Positions 8,223 through 16,296 of a stretch of 44,955 bases of DNA are shown here, piece after piece. The DNA is taken from NCBI GenBank assembly GCA_903845295.1, contig CAIMWV010000032.1:1-44955 (forward strand), in the 5' to 3' direction. Both the position numbers and the translations under genes were made by a program. Source of the DNA: Candidatus Staskawiczbacteria bacterium (lineage in GTDB: Bacteria > Patescibacteriota > Minisyncoccia > Minisyncoccales > Staskawiczbacteraceae). The number at the start of each line of letters is the position of its first letter. Positions within the stretch are counted from its first letter, which is position 1. The notes below the pieces were generated by a model, which saw nothing but the letters and a program-made list of their open reading frames with translations, was not told where the DNA came from and searched no databases.

Positions 8223-9338
8223 ATGGAAACGACTGCATCGGATATAAACAGTAAAATGGTTGTTGCTAACGAAAAAATGCGGGAGATTGTGAGGAGGGCA
8301 GAAATTTATGCCCCCTACAACCGGCCGGTTCTTTTGACAGGAGAAACCGGAACGGGAAAAGAAGTGCTGGCCAGGTTTATACATGAAGCCAGTAAAAGAA
8401 AAGGGCCGCTTGTGGCCATAAATGTGGCGAGTATTTCAGAGAGCTTGATTGAAAGCGAACTTTTCGGCCACGAGAGAGGATCCTTCACGGGAGCAGTGGC
8501 AAGTAAAAAAGGCCTCTTGGAACTGGCGGACAATGGAACAGTTTTTTTCGATGAAATTGCTGAAATGACTCTGCCTTTCCAGGCAAAACTGCTACGCGTA
8601 GTCGACGGGAATGGCTCATATAGGTTCCGGCGTGTCGGCGGGACAAGTGAAATTGTCTCGGATTTCAGGATTATCTGCGCCTCAAACCGGCCGCTTGAAG
8701 ACCTGATTTCCGAAGGAAAGTTTCTTAAAGATCTGTTTTACCGGATGCAGGTATTCCGGCTTCATTTGCCTCCATTGCGCGAAAGGCAGGAAGACATTGT
8801 TGCCCTGACGCGGCATTATTTGGAGAAAATTTGCGCGGAGTTCGGCAAAAAGCCGCTGCAAATCTCACTGGATGTTTGGGCGGGGTTGATAAGCCGTCCG
8901 TGGGCCGGCAATATCAGGGAGCTGATGACGGTTATCGCCAGAGCAGTCGCCTTGTGCAGAGAAGATGTTTCAGAGCTTAAACCGGAACATTTTGACCTCG
9001 ACACAATGGCTGATGAAAAGCCCGGGCCAAAGGAAAAAACTGGGCTGCCTGAATTGGAAAGGTTGTTGGCTCTGCGGGGAATAAGCCCGGCATCCAATGC
9101 CGGTATTTCTGACAAAAAATCTCAGCAAGGGAAAACTATAGAGCAGATAAGGGCCCAAAAAGAAGCTTTCATCGCAGCTCTTGAAAAGAATAACTGGAAT
9201 ATAACCAAAACCGCAGAAGCTTTAGGGATTGCATGCAGTACATTAAGAAAAGATATTAAGACTCTCAAAATAGTTTCACCAAAAGGCTGTTGGAAACGCG
9301 GCCGGCCAAAAAAGTCCTCCGTCTCGCCATCTACATAA
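8223..9338 (+). CDS. NtrC-type (sigma-54-interaction) AAA+ regulator with Fis-like HTH and AT-hook tail
   Basis: Enhancer-binding-type transcription activator without a receiver domain. A short N-terminus is followed by the AAA+ module at about 20-240: Walker A GETGTGKE, the sigma-54 contact loop ERGSFTGA (usual GAFTGA, here GSFTGA), Walker B VFFDEIAEM and arginine fingers in FRLHLPPLRER. A Fis-type helix-turn-helix follows (NWNITKTAEALGIACSTLRK, about 325-344), then a KRGRPKK AT-hook-like tail. It has a clear SD (AAGGAG), its own terminator and visibly higher GC than its neighbours, suggesting transfer. Most Patescibacteria appear to lack RpoN, so the partner sigma factor is an open question. 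The ATG at 8223 is chosen because of the SD. Confidence 0.88.
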   Translation: METTASDINSKMVVANEKMREIVRRAEIYAPYNRPVLLTGETGTGKEVLARFIHEASKRKGPLVAINVASISESLIESELFGHERGSFTGAVASKKGLLELADNGTVFFDEIAEMTLPFQAKLLRVVDGNGSYRFRRVGGTSEIVSDFRIICASNRPLEDLISEGKFLKDLFYRMQVFRLHLPPLRERQEDIVALTRHYLEKICAEFGKKPLQISLDVWAGLISRPWAGNIRELMTVIARAVALCREDVSELKPEHFDLDTMADEKPGPKEKTGLPELERLLALRGISPASNAGISDKKSQQGKTIEQIRAQKEAFIAALEKNNWNITKTAEALGIACSTLRKDIKTLKIVSPKGCWKRGRPKKSSVSPST

Positions 9339-9339
9339 A

Positions 9340-9385
9340 GTTTGCACTCGCAAACTGAATCTCTGTTTTCGGACAGAGTTTTTTT
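9340..9385 (+). terminator. tandem hairpin terminator of the AAA+ regulator gene
   Basis: A GTTTGC/GCAAAC hairpin is followed by CTCTGT-loop-ACAGAG and a run of seven T. Confidence 0.85.
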
Positions 9386-9423
9386 ATTTAAAGAGTATTA
9401 ATGCATAATTAAATGTTTAATGC

Positions 9424-9452
9424 TTTACAAATTATTTGTAGAGGAATAAACT
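9424..9452 (+). promoter_or_regulatory. sigma-70-type promoter for the 102-aa ORF
   Basis: TTTACA, 17-base spacer, TAAACT, about 35 bases ahead of the ATG at 9488. Confidence 0.55.
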
Positions 9453-9487
9453 TAAAGAAATAAATATCATTAAAATAATTAAAAAAT

Positions 9488-9796
9488 ATGATCGACATAA
9501 AAACAAGGGAAGGCGGCCAGGAGCATAGTGAGAAGTCAAGGTTTACTACAGAAGAAATAATAAGGCAGTCGGTCGAACCCGGAGAAGATCTCCGTGAAAC
9601 AATAAAAATAGCGAGAGAAGAGGCGGATCGAACAGGTAAAAAAGTTTATTTTACTCATAATGTAGAAATGGTTATTACTCCGGGAATATCTGACAAAGAG
9701 GCTATGGAACAATATAACGAAAAGTTAGAGCATGATACAGCGCTTCATGAACTTGAATGGATGCTTGAGGATTTGGAAGCTAAAAAAAAGAAATAA
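9488..9796 (+). CDS. hypothetical small soluble protein (102 aa)
   Basis: Family not recognised. The protein is charged and predicted mostly helical. It has an N-terminal polar region, a short beta-like stretch (KKVYFTHNVEMVITPG, about 55-70), and a C-terminal acidic helix ending in a lysine cluster (LEDLEAKKKK). There are no cysteines, membrane segments or signal peptide. The A-rich leader without SD marks it as a native-type gene. A sigma-70-like promoter precedes it and a terminator shared with convergent ruvB follows. Confidence 0.65.
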   Translation: MIDIKTREGGQEHSEKSRFTTEEIIRQSVEPGEDLRETIKIAREEADRTGKKVYFTHNVEMVITPGISDKEAMEQYNEKLEHDTALHELEWMLEDLEAKKKK

Positions 9797-9816
9797 CTAC
9801 GCAAAATAGTATAAAC

Positions 9817-9845
9817 AAAAAAATCCGCACTCGCGGATTTTTTTT
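9817..9845. terminator. bidirectional terminator between the 102-aa ORF and ruvB
   Basis: A-run, ATCCGC, loop actc, GCGGAT, T-run. The ruvB stop codon overlaps its right edge. Confidence 0.85.
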
Positions 9846-10857
9846 ATAAGAGGTTGGATTGTTTTTTAAGATGTTTGAGATTTAAGTGTTCGTAGGCTAA
9901 GTTGGTGGCAACTCTGCCCTTCGGAGTTCTTTCAATAAGCCCGCATTGCATTAAATATGGCTCGTAAATATCTAAAATAGTGTCTTCTTCCTCCATTGCG
10001 GCCGCAGATAAAGACTGTAGCCCGACCGGTCCCCCGTTAAATTTTTCAATTAAAGCCCGCAATATATTTCTGTCGCTGGGATCCAATCCCATTAAGTCTA
10101 CTTCCAAAGAATCCAGAGAATTTTCTGCGATTTCTTTTGTAATAATTTCAGCTCCCTGGACTTGGGCAAAATCCCTCACTCTTTTTACAAGGCGGTTAGC
10201 CACCCTTGGAGTGAATCTTGAGCGCTTTGCTATGGCTTCCACAGCCCCAGGCTCCATTTTTATTTTCAAAAGCTTTCCCGATCTCTCAATTATTTTCTGG
10301 ATGTCCTCCTTGCTGTAAAAATTAAGCTGGAAAGTGGCTCCAAAACGGTTTCTCAAGGGGGCTGACAATAAGCCGGGCCTTGTTGTAGCCCCTATAAGCG
10401 TGAACTTCGGCAGCTTTAGTTCCATTGTACGCGCCATAGGCCCCTTTCCAAGAACCAGATTCAGTTTATAATCTTCCATGGCAGGATATAAATATTCTTC
10501 TATGGTTTTGTTTATCCTGTGGATTTCATCTAAAAACAAAACATCCCCCTCGGCCAAATTGGTTAAAATTGCAGCCAAATCTCCAGCTCTTTCCAGTGCC
10601 GGGCCGGAAGTTGACCTTATCGTTTTTCCCATTTCATTTGCCACAAGATAAGCCAAAGTAGTCTTGCCCAGCCCCGAATTGCCATAAAATAACAAATGAT
10701 CTGGGCTCTGGAGTCTTTGTTTGGCAGCTGTTATAATTATCCTTATATTTTCCTTGATTTTGTCCTGCCCGACATAATCTTGCCAAGAACTCGGCCTTAA
10801 AGCCGAGTCTAATATTATGTCTTCCTTCTTGGTTTTTTCCGGCATGATACTTGACAT
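9844..10857 (-). CDS. ruvB: Holliday junction branch-migration ATPase RuvB
   Basis: Hexameric AAA+ motor that drives branch migration with RuvA. The N-terminal arm has LRPSSWQDYVGQDKIKENI. Then come Walker A GNSGLGKTTLA (about 60-70), Walker B VLFLDEIHR (about 108-116), sensor GATTRPGLLSAPLRNRFG, and a C-terminal winged helix (RGRVATNLAYEHL). The length is 337 residues, as expected. No SD is visible. It is separated from ruvC and ruvA, so the three subunits are in different transcripts here. The ATG at 10857 lies at the edge of the inverted-repeat region upstream. Confidence 0.96.
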   Translation of the reverse strand: MSSIMPEKTKKEDIILDSALRPSSWQDYVGQDKIKENIRIIITAAKQRLQSPDHLLFYGNSGLGKTTLAYLVANEMGKTIRSTSGPALERAGDLAAILTNLAEGDVLFLDEIHRINKTIEEYLYPAMEDYKLNLVLGKGPMARTMELKLPKFTLIGATTRPGLLSAPLRNRFGATFQLNFYSKEDIQKIIERSGKLLKIKMEPGAVEAIAKRSRFTPRVANRLVKRVRDFAQVQGAEIITKEIAENSLDSLEVDLMGLDPSDRNILRALIEKFNGGPVGLQSLSAAAMEEEDTILDIYEPYLMQCGLIERTPKGRVATNLAYEHLNLKHLKKQSNLL

Positions 10858-10924
10858 ATGCGTTAAAAAATGCTACAATTGAAAATATTGATACTATAGA
10901 TTATTTTTACGTATTATATACTGT

Positions 10925-11059
10925 AAGCGGCTCTAGAGTTGGAGGTATTTATTTGGATTTGCCTCAGCTTCGGATAATCTTGCTCCGGCTCGATTATTCC
11001 TCAGGCAAGTCTTTATTTATGTCCCAGACATAAGAGTACCTCCAACTCTAGAGCCGCTT
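10925..11059. mobile_element. MITE-like element: about 135 bp with 23-bp perfect terminal inverted repeats
   Basis: The arm at 10925-10947 (AAGCGGCTCTAGAGTTGGAG...) is repeated exactly in reverse complement at 11037-11059. A further hairpin TTATGTC/GACATAA (about 11016-11032) lies inside. No transposase or plausible ORF is present, and no clear target duplication is seen. It separates ruvB from the PilB-type ATPase gene. It could be a non-autonomous mobile element or a very stable RNA hairpin. Confidence 0.65.
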
Positions 11060-11063
11060 TAAT

Positions 11064-12410
11064 TTACAAATTTTTGGCATCTTCTACGGCAGTTTTTTCT
11101 TCATCTGCTTCTACAACCCTCATAACTTCTTCCATTGTTGTTTTTCCCAGAGCTACATCAATTAAACCGGATTGGTACATCGTTACCATTCCTTTTTTTA
11201 TGGCTAAATCCTTGATTTCAGAAACCGGGGGATTTTTTAAGATAAATCTTTCTATTTCAGAATCAACTAAAAATGCTTCGAATAATCCTTGTCTTCCTTT
11301 GTATCCTGTGAAGTTGCAGGCTTGGCACCCCTTCTCTTTGGGCTTAGTAACCATTATTTTTTCAAATTCAGGGATTTTTATATTTTTAGGTAAATTTTTT
11401 AAGCCTTTTTTTATTTCTGACAGCTCTTTTGCAGTCGGTTTTACAAGCGTTGAGCATTGTTTGCAGACTTTTCTGACTAATCGCTGGGCTACGGCCATTT
11501 TTAAACCGGAAGCGATTGACGATGGATCTACGCCAAGGTCTACAAGCCGCGGAATAGTCCCTGCCGCGTCGTTGGTATGCAATGTAGATAATACCAAGTG
11601 GCCGGTTAAAGCTGCTTGCAGGGCTATTTTTGAGGTTTCTAGGTCTCTAATTTCACCAACCAAAATAACATCAGGGTCTTGCCTTACAATTGAGCGGAGG
11701 CCGTCGGAAAAATCATATCCTTTATCAGGGGCCACCTGCGTCTGGGAAATTCCCTTCAAATGATATTCAATCGGGTCTTCAATTGTTATAATTTTAATTT
11801 CGGGATTCTGTATTTTTTTTAAAAAAGCATATAGGGTGGTTGTTTTTCCAGAGCCCGTGGGGCCGGTAACAATTATCATGCCATTAGGCTTGTTAATCTC
11901 TTCTTCAAAAGTTTTATAAAGGTCGTCTCGCAATCCCAAATCCTCTAAGGAAATCAAGCTTTTTGGATTTAAAAGCCTCATTACAATTGATTCTCCGTAT
12001 TCTGCCGGCAAGCTGGAGGTTCTAACCTCAATAAGCAAATCTTTAACCTCAATTGTAAATCTGCCGTCTTGCGGCTTGTCTGTAACATTTAATTTTAATT
12101 TCGAAAGAAGTTTTAAGCGGGAAACTAAATGGTGGTATGCATTATGGTCAAAAAAAACAACATCCTGTAAGATGCCGTCTAATCTTATTCTTAACCTTGC
12201 CTCATCTTCTTGCGGCTCAATGTGGACATCGGAGGTATCAAGGGTTATTGCTCCATACAAAATAACATCCAAAAGCTCTGTGATATTTTCGACAAGATAC
12301 TCTTGAATTTTCTTTTTAAATCCCTCAATATCTTTCACCTGGGTCTCCACCTCGTCGATAATTTTTGGAGAAATTGTTACGGACCCTAATAATTTTTTTG
12401 TTTCCTCCAT
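11064..12410 (-). CDS. type IV pilus / type II secretion assembly ATPase (PilB/GspE-like)
   Basis: Hexameric ATPase powering pilus extension at the cytoplasmic face of the membrane. Walker A GPTGSGKTTTLYAF, an Asp box with IITIEDPIEY, Walker B DPDVILVGEIRD and the His box GHLVLSTLHTND lie in order from about 180 to 290. A tetracysteine zinc motif follows, with CKQC and CQAC separated by a long insert. At 448 residues it lacks the usual N-terminal MshE/GspE-N domain and begins almost directly at the N2 region. It lies just upstream of the MITE-like element and directly downstream of the DHH-like gene, with which it probably shares a transcript. No pilin or PilC is in the window. Confidence 0.9.
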   Translation of the reverse strand: MEETKKLLGSVTISPKIIDEVETQVKDIEGFKKKIQEYLVENITELLDVILYGAITLDTSDVHIEPQEDEARLRIRLDGILQDVVFFDHNAYHHLVSRLKLLSKLKLNVTDKPQDGRFTIEVKDLLIEVRTSSLPAEYGESIVMRLLNPKSLISLEDLGLRDDLYKTFEEEINKPNGMIIVTGPTGSGKTTTLYAFLKKIQNPEIKIITIEDPIEYHLKGISQTQVAPDKGYDFSDGLRSIVRQDPDVILVGEIRDLETSKIALQAALTGHLVLSTLHTNDAAGTIPRLVDLGVDPSSIASGLKMAVAQRLVRKVCKQCSTLVKPTAKELSEIKKGLKNLPKNIKIPEFEKIMVTKPKEKGCQACNFTGYKGRQGLFEAFLVDSEIERFILKNPPVSEIKDLAIKKGMVTMYQSGLIDVALGKTTMEEVMRVVEADEEKTAVEDAKNL

Positions 12411-12424
12411 AGTTTTAGCTTAAC

Positions 12425-13204
12425 TTATTTAATATTATCTATTATAATTTTTAGATCAGCGCCGTTTTTCATTAAATCCGAAGCTATTTGAAAAATTTCT
12501 GCCGTTAATTTATTTCTAAAATTTCCGGTATAAAATACTAATCCAGATAAAAGGCACATAGCCGGTTCTTTTTTTAAAAATTTTTCATTTATATCTTTTA
12601 TCAGAGTAAAGACGGTCTCTGTTAAAGAAAGATCTCCCAATAAGTTAATTTTACCAAATTTTTTGTTATCTTGCCCATTGTCCGCACTGAGCGAAGTTAA
12701 AGTATCTATATTCAGGATAGGAGAATCCAGCAGAAATCCGAAAGAATTTAACCTGCTTGATAATTCTTTTTGGTAATCTTTTACGCCGACGGTTATAATA
12801 AGGTCTGGCTTTGTCTCGGAGAAGTAAAATGAAATGTTATCTTTCTTTATATTACCACTTTCCAATGTTAAGTGTATCTTAAGAGCATCATTATTTTTCT
12901 CGTAATAGATTTGGGATATCTGGGCGATATCGTTTGGAACCGAAATCACAAAATTTTTAGGATAAGAAATAAAATCTAAAGATGGAGCTAGAAATTTGAG
13001 GTTTTCGGGCAGGGTGTCTATAATCAGGTTTACATTTTTGCCTAATTCTTTTAAAGTATAAAAAAGAGCCAATGTGGAAGTTATTGCTTCCGGCTCTTCA
13101 GAAGTTATTAAATAAATATTTTTGGAATCTGAAATAATTTGTCCCGCCTGTTGGCGAGGATCTTCGATTCCTAATCGGGATTTTGATTCTGTTATATCTT
13201 CCAT
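12425..13204 (-). CDS. degenerate DHH/NrnA-like phosphoesterase-fold protein
   Basis: Resembles the DHH phosphoesterase (NrnA/RecJ-like) Rossmann domain. EAITSTLALFYTLKELGKNV followed by LPENLKFL matches 'DxDAxGSxLAL...LGK.V...VPENLKFL'. NIDTLTSL...FGKINLLGD.SLTETVFTLI matches the 'NIDHH...FG.INLVD...STAE' segment. The catalytic acidic and histidine residues are replaced: EEPEAIT stands for HxxPDxDA, and DTL for DHH. The metal site is therefore probably lost. It lies 14 bases upstream of the PilB-type ATPase gene, suggesting a regulatory or structural partner in the same transcript. The C-terminal half is helical and unassigned. The call rests on motif alignment by eye. Confidence 0.65.
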   Translation of the reverse strand: MEDITESKSRLGIEDPRQQAGQIISDSKNIYLITSEEPEAITSTLALFYTLKELGKNVNLIIDTLPENLKFLAPSLDFISYPKNFVISVPNDIAQISQIYYEKNNDALKIHLTLESGNIKKDNISFYFSETKPDLIITVGVKDYQKELSSRLNSFGFLLDSPILNIDTLTSLSADNGQDNKKFGKINLLGDLSLTETVFTLIKDINEKFLKKEPAMCLLSGLVFYTGNFRNKLTAEIFQIASDLMKNGADLKIIIDNIK

Positions 13205-13266
13205 ATTTTTAAGTTATTTTACACTATTCGATTTTGTTTTTTTAGTCAAATATTTTAATCCACAAT

Positions 13267-13713
13267 ATGAAAAAATATATTACGACCAGTTATAAACAGA
13301 TGCAAAAACTTGGAGAAAGAACTGCCGAACAAATTTTAAATACAATCGGAGGAAAAACAGCCATTGTTTTAGGACTACAAGGCAATCTTGGCGGCGGGAA
13401 AACAACTTTTTTGCAGGGATTTGCCAGGGGGCTGGGGATAAAAGATAAAATATTAAGCCCTACGTTTGTCATCCTTAAAAGATTTCAAGTGCCGGGTTTT
13501 AGATTTAATGATTTCTACCATATCGACTGCTACAGACTGAAAGATGAAAAAGATATTTTAGAGCTGGGGTTTAAGGATATTATTAAAGATGCGAGGAATA
13601 TTGTGGCGATAGAATGGCCGGAAAAAATTAGAAAGGCCCTGCCCAAAGGTGTTATTCTTATAAAATTCAAATTTATCGGAGAAAATAAAAGAGAAATTAA
13701 TTTTAAAATATGA
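13267..13713 (+). CDS. tsaE: tRNA threonylcarbamoyladenosine biosynthesis ATPase TsaE
   Basis: P-loop ATPase that works with TsaB/TsaD to make the t6A base next to ANN anticodons. Walker A LQGNLGGGKTTFLQGFAR is at about 38-55. The family motif KDKILSPTFVILKRF follows at about 59-73, then FYHIDCYRLKDEKDI and VAIEWPEKI. The 148-residue length is normal. It lacks an SD. It is followed 11 bases later by the exonuclease gene, so the two are likely co-transcribed, and it is divergent from the DHH-like gene. Confidence 0.93.
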   Translation: MKKYITTSYKQMQKLGERTAEQILNTIGGKTAIVLGLQGNLGGGKTTFLQGFARGLGIKDKILSPTFVILKRFQVPGFRFNDFYHIDCYRLKDEKDILELGFKDIIKDARNIVAIEWPEKIRKALPKGVILIKFKFIGENKREINFKI

Positions 13714-13724
13714 TATAGTAAAGA

Positions 13725-14600
13725 ATGGAAAAGAGATTGCTTATTATTGATTCAAACGCATTGCTACACCGGGCGTTTCACGCGTTACCGCCCTTGGCAA
13801 ATAAATCCGGGCAGGAAACTGGAGCTGTTTACGGATATTTACTGACTTTGTTTAAAGCCATAAATGATTTAAAACCAAACTATATCGTTGCTTGTTTTGA
13901 TACAAAAATGCCGACATTCAGGCACGAAATGTTTAAGGATTATAAGGCGCAAAGGCCGGTAACGCCAGCGGGAATTGTTTCACAAATACCGATTGCAAAA
14001 GAAGTTCTGGAAACTTTTAAAATTCCTGTTTTTGCGAAAGAAGGGGTTGAGGCAGATGATTTAATTGCGACCATTTGCGCCAAAACTCCCGATATGGAAA
14101 TCTATATTATTTCTGGAGACTTGGATAACACACAGTTAGTTAATAAGAACATAAAAGTTTATACTTTAGGAAAGGGTATTAAAGATACGGTTATTTATGA
14201 TATAAATAAGGTGAGGGAAAGGTTTGGCGTAGAGCCAAACCAAATGGTGGATTTTAAGGCTTTGACTGGAGATTCGTCTGACAACATCCCCGGAGTCGAA
14301 GGTATCGGCAAAAAAACGGCGGCAGAAATTATACAAAAATATGGGAATATAAAAAACCTTTATGAAGAACTTTCCACAGACACGGCGGTTTTAAAACCGA
14401 AAGTGAAAGAAATGCTGAAAAAAAATAAGGAATCGGCTTTGATGTCACGCGATTTGGCCCAAATGAAAAATGATGTTGATATAGATTTTAAAATTGAAGA
14501 TTGCAGATTTGGGGATTTTGACCAAAATAAAGTTGAGGAAATTTTCAGGAAATTGGAATTCATTAGCCTTATAGCCCGCCTACAATCCCTGAGAATTTAA
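13725..14600 (+). CDS. stand-alone 5'-3' exonuclease (PolA N-terminal domain type)
   Basis: Flap/5'-3' exonuclease corresponding to the N-terminal third of DNA polymerase I, used for primer removal and repair. The start LLIIDSNALLHRAFHALPPL, the acidic site VEADDLIATICA with IISGDLDNTQLV, and the helix-hairpin-helix GDSSDNIPGVEGIGKKTA are all present. It ends at 291 residues, right after the exonuclease domain (FRKLEFISLIARLQSL), without 3'-5' exo or polymerase domains. A second, better-conserved copy of this C-terminal tail lies 60-120 bases downstream without the rest of the gene. The 3' end has therefore been rearranged. Confidence 0.88.
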   Translation: MEKRLLIIDSNALLHRAFHALPPLANKSGQETGAVYGYLLTLFKAINDLKPNYIVACFDTKMPTFRHEMFKDYKAQRPVTPAGIVSQIPIAKEVLETFKIPVFAKEGVEADDLIATICAKTPDMEIYIISGDLDNTQLVNKNIKVYTLGKGIKDTVIYDINKVRERFGVEPNQMVDFKALTGDSSDNIPGVEGIGKKTAAEIIQKYGNIKNLYEELSTDTAVLKPKVKEMLKKNKESALMSRDLAQMKNDVDIDFKIEDCRFGDFDQNKVEEIFRKLEFISLIARLQSLRI

Positions 14601-14623
14601 AATCTTGGTCGTTTGAAAATGAG

Positions 14624-14660
14624 CTTGCACCCTTCAATATAAAAATATATAGAAGGCTGT
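14624..14660 (+). repeat. left copy of a 37-bp imperfect inverted repeat
   Basis: Begins CTTGCACCCTTCA and ends GGCTGT. Its reverse complement lies at 16397-16433 with 32 of 37 positions matching by eye. The two copies bracket the HAMP-protein and mutM genes. Confidence 0.65.
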
Positions 14661-14718
14661 CAGGAAATTGGAATTTAATTCCTTAATAAACAGATTGCCA
14701 TCATTAAATAATAATTAA
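14656..14718 (+). pseudogene. duplicated 3' remnant of the PolA-type exonuclease gene
   Basis: In one frame this reads AVRKLEFNSLINRLPSLNNN then stop. It parallels the true gene's ending FRKLEFISLIARLQSLRI and matches the family consensus for the end of the exonuclease domain more closely. It shares about 16 identical bases (TCAGGAAATTGGAATT) with the intact gene, then diverges. There is no upstream coding part. It is probably the leftover of an older gene end after an insertion or gene conversion. Confidence 0.7.
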
Positions 14719-14815
14719 ACGATAATAAAGCGGCATTATCGCAAATTGTGCCTAATATATCGACACATTGGCATAAATTGTGAAATGAATTTTTCCGGTC
14801 CGCTCATAAATTCAT

Positions 14816-15382
14816 ATGGCCAAACGTACAACAGAAATCGCTATTCCTATGGTTTTAGTCGGTGTTTTTGCCGCAGTTGTTTTTTTAGCTATTGGTTCTG
14901 AACAATCAGGGCCCGTTTTTTATATTGTTATTTTATTTCTTGCTGTTTTTGTGTTTTTTTTCGGTCTTGCGACCGGCCAGAATCTTACTTCTCCCCTCCA
15001 AAAATTATTAGGCAAGGCAAAAGAACTTAGTGAAGGAAATTTATCTACCAGAGTTTATTTAGAAACCAAAGATGAACTTGCAGAATTGGCTGATACCTTC
15101 AATAAAATAGCAGAAGAGCTTGAGACAAGCCACGAACAAGAAGTAAATTCAGAAAAATCTGTTGGTATAAAAGTGCAAGCCAAAACTCAAGAATTAGAAG
15201 AAACAATAAGTGCATTAGAGCAAAAGGTAAAAAACAGGACTATAGAGTTGGAAAGACTGGTTGAAGAATCAAATAAATTGCAAACAGACGTAAAAGAGAA
15301 AGAAGAAGAAACAACTCAGCTTAGAAAAGAATTAAATGATTTGAATCAAAAAATTAGTAAACGAGCAGGGTCCAAAGGGTGA
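14816..15382 (+). CDS. membrane HAMP-domain coiled-coil protein
   Basis: Two N-terminal membrane helices (about 8-27 and 34-54) with almost no extracellular loop are followed by a HAMP domain (NLTSPLQKLLGKAKELSEGNL, then DELAELADTFNKIAEEL, about 58-108). A long Glu/Lys-rich coiled coil runs to the end. It looks like a histidine kinase or chemoreceptor truncated before its output domain: no kinase, cyclase or methyl-accepting tip follows. At 188 residues it could be a scaffold or a signalling adapter. It lies inside the 1.8-kb segment bounded by inverted repeats. The leader holds no SD. Confidence 0.75.
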   Translation: MAKRTTEIAIPMVLVGVFAAVVFLAIGSEQSGPVFYIVILFLAVFVFFFGLATGQNLTSPLQKLLGKAKELSEGNLSTRVYLETKDELAELADTFNKIAEELETSHEQEVNSEKSVGIKVQAKTQELEETISALEQKVKNRTIELERLVEESNKLQTDVKEKEEETTQLRKELNDLNQKISKRAGSKG

Positions 15383-15417
15383 CCCAGCAAAGAGTTATAA
15401 ATAATAACATATAATAT

Positions 15418-16296
15418 ATGCCAGAATTGCCGGAAGTAGAGACAACGGTTAAAGGTTTGAATTCAAAGGTCCTTAAAAGGACCTTTGTTGATGTTTGGTC
15501 TGATTGGGGGAAAATAGTAAAAAAACCAAAAGATTTTGAACAATTTAAAAAAGAAATAAGAAACAAAAAAATAAAAAAAATATGGCGGAGAGCCAAAAAT
15601 ATAATTTTTGATTTATATGATGGCTATTCTCTTCTGGTGCACCAGAAGATGACAGGACATCTTCTGGTTGGGTGTTGGGTGTTAGATAATGGACATTGGA
15701 AACCGGCTGAAAAGGGGCCATTGAATGACCCGTATAATCGTTTTCTTCATCTGATTTTCTTTTTTGATAATGGGAAAATGATGGCACTTTCTGATGCAAG
15801 GAAATTTGCCAAGGTTGAGTTATGGAAAACAGATGAATTGTTAAATTCAAAGGAATTTAAAAATCTGGGGCCGGAACCATTGGATAAAAGTTTTACTTTT
15901 GAAAAATTCAAAGAAACTTTGAAAGGCAAAAAGGGCAAGATAAAACAGGTTTTGATGAACCCGGAAATAATTGCAGGCATAGGAAATATATATTCTTCGG
16001 AAGCTCTTTGGCAGGCAAAAATTCATCCCGAAAAAAATATTGCAAGTTTGGATGAAAAAGAATTAAAATCACTATACGAAGGTATAAAAAAAGTTTTAGG
16101 GTTAGGAGTTAAATTAGGTGGAGAAAGTTTTTCTGATTATAGAAAACCCGATGGCAGTAAAGGAGATTTCGATACCGAAAGAAAAGCATATAGAAAAGAG
16201 GGGCAAAAATGCCAGAGATGCGGAACCAAGATTAAGCGCATTAAAGTCGGCCAGCGCAGCGCATTCTTCTGTCCTAATTGCCAACCCTTCGACTAG
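15418..16296 (+). CDS. mutM: formamidopyrimidine-DNA glycosylase (Fpg/MutM)
   Basis: Bifunctional glycosylase/AP lyase that removes 8-oxoguanine and ring-opened purines. The catalytic N-terminus MPELPEVETTV gives Pro2 and Glu3. The Lys loop is in VHQKMTGHL. The helix-two-turn-helix GIGNIYSSEALWQAKIHP is at about 183-200. The zinc finger CQRC...FFCPNCQ closes the protein, with the lesion-binding Arg in GQRSAFF. The length is 292 residues. The final residues (PFD, stop) are encoded by the edge of a REP-type palindrome, so the C-terminal tail has been rewritten by the repeat without harming the zinc finger. Confidence 0.95.
   Translation: MPELPEVETTVKGLNSKVLKRTFVDVWSDWGKIVKKPKDFEQFKKEIRNKKIKKIWRRAKNIIFDLYDGYSLLVHQKMTGHLLVGCWVLDNGHWKPAEKGPLNDPYNRFLHLIFFFDNGKMMALSDARKFAKVELWKTDELLNSKEFKNLGPEPLDKSFTFEKFKETLKGKKGKIKQVLMNPEIIAGIGNIYSSEALWQAKIHPEKNIASLDEKELKSLYEGIKKVLGLGVKLGGESFSDYRKPDGSKGDFDTERKAYRKEGQKCQRCGTKIKRIKVGQRSAFFCPNCQPFD

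Noticed and set aside
10851-11033. 60-aa plus-strand ORF between ruvB and the PilB-type gene
   Set aside because: It crosses the terminal inverted repeat and inner hairpin, has no family signature or leader.
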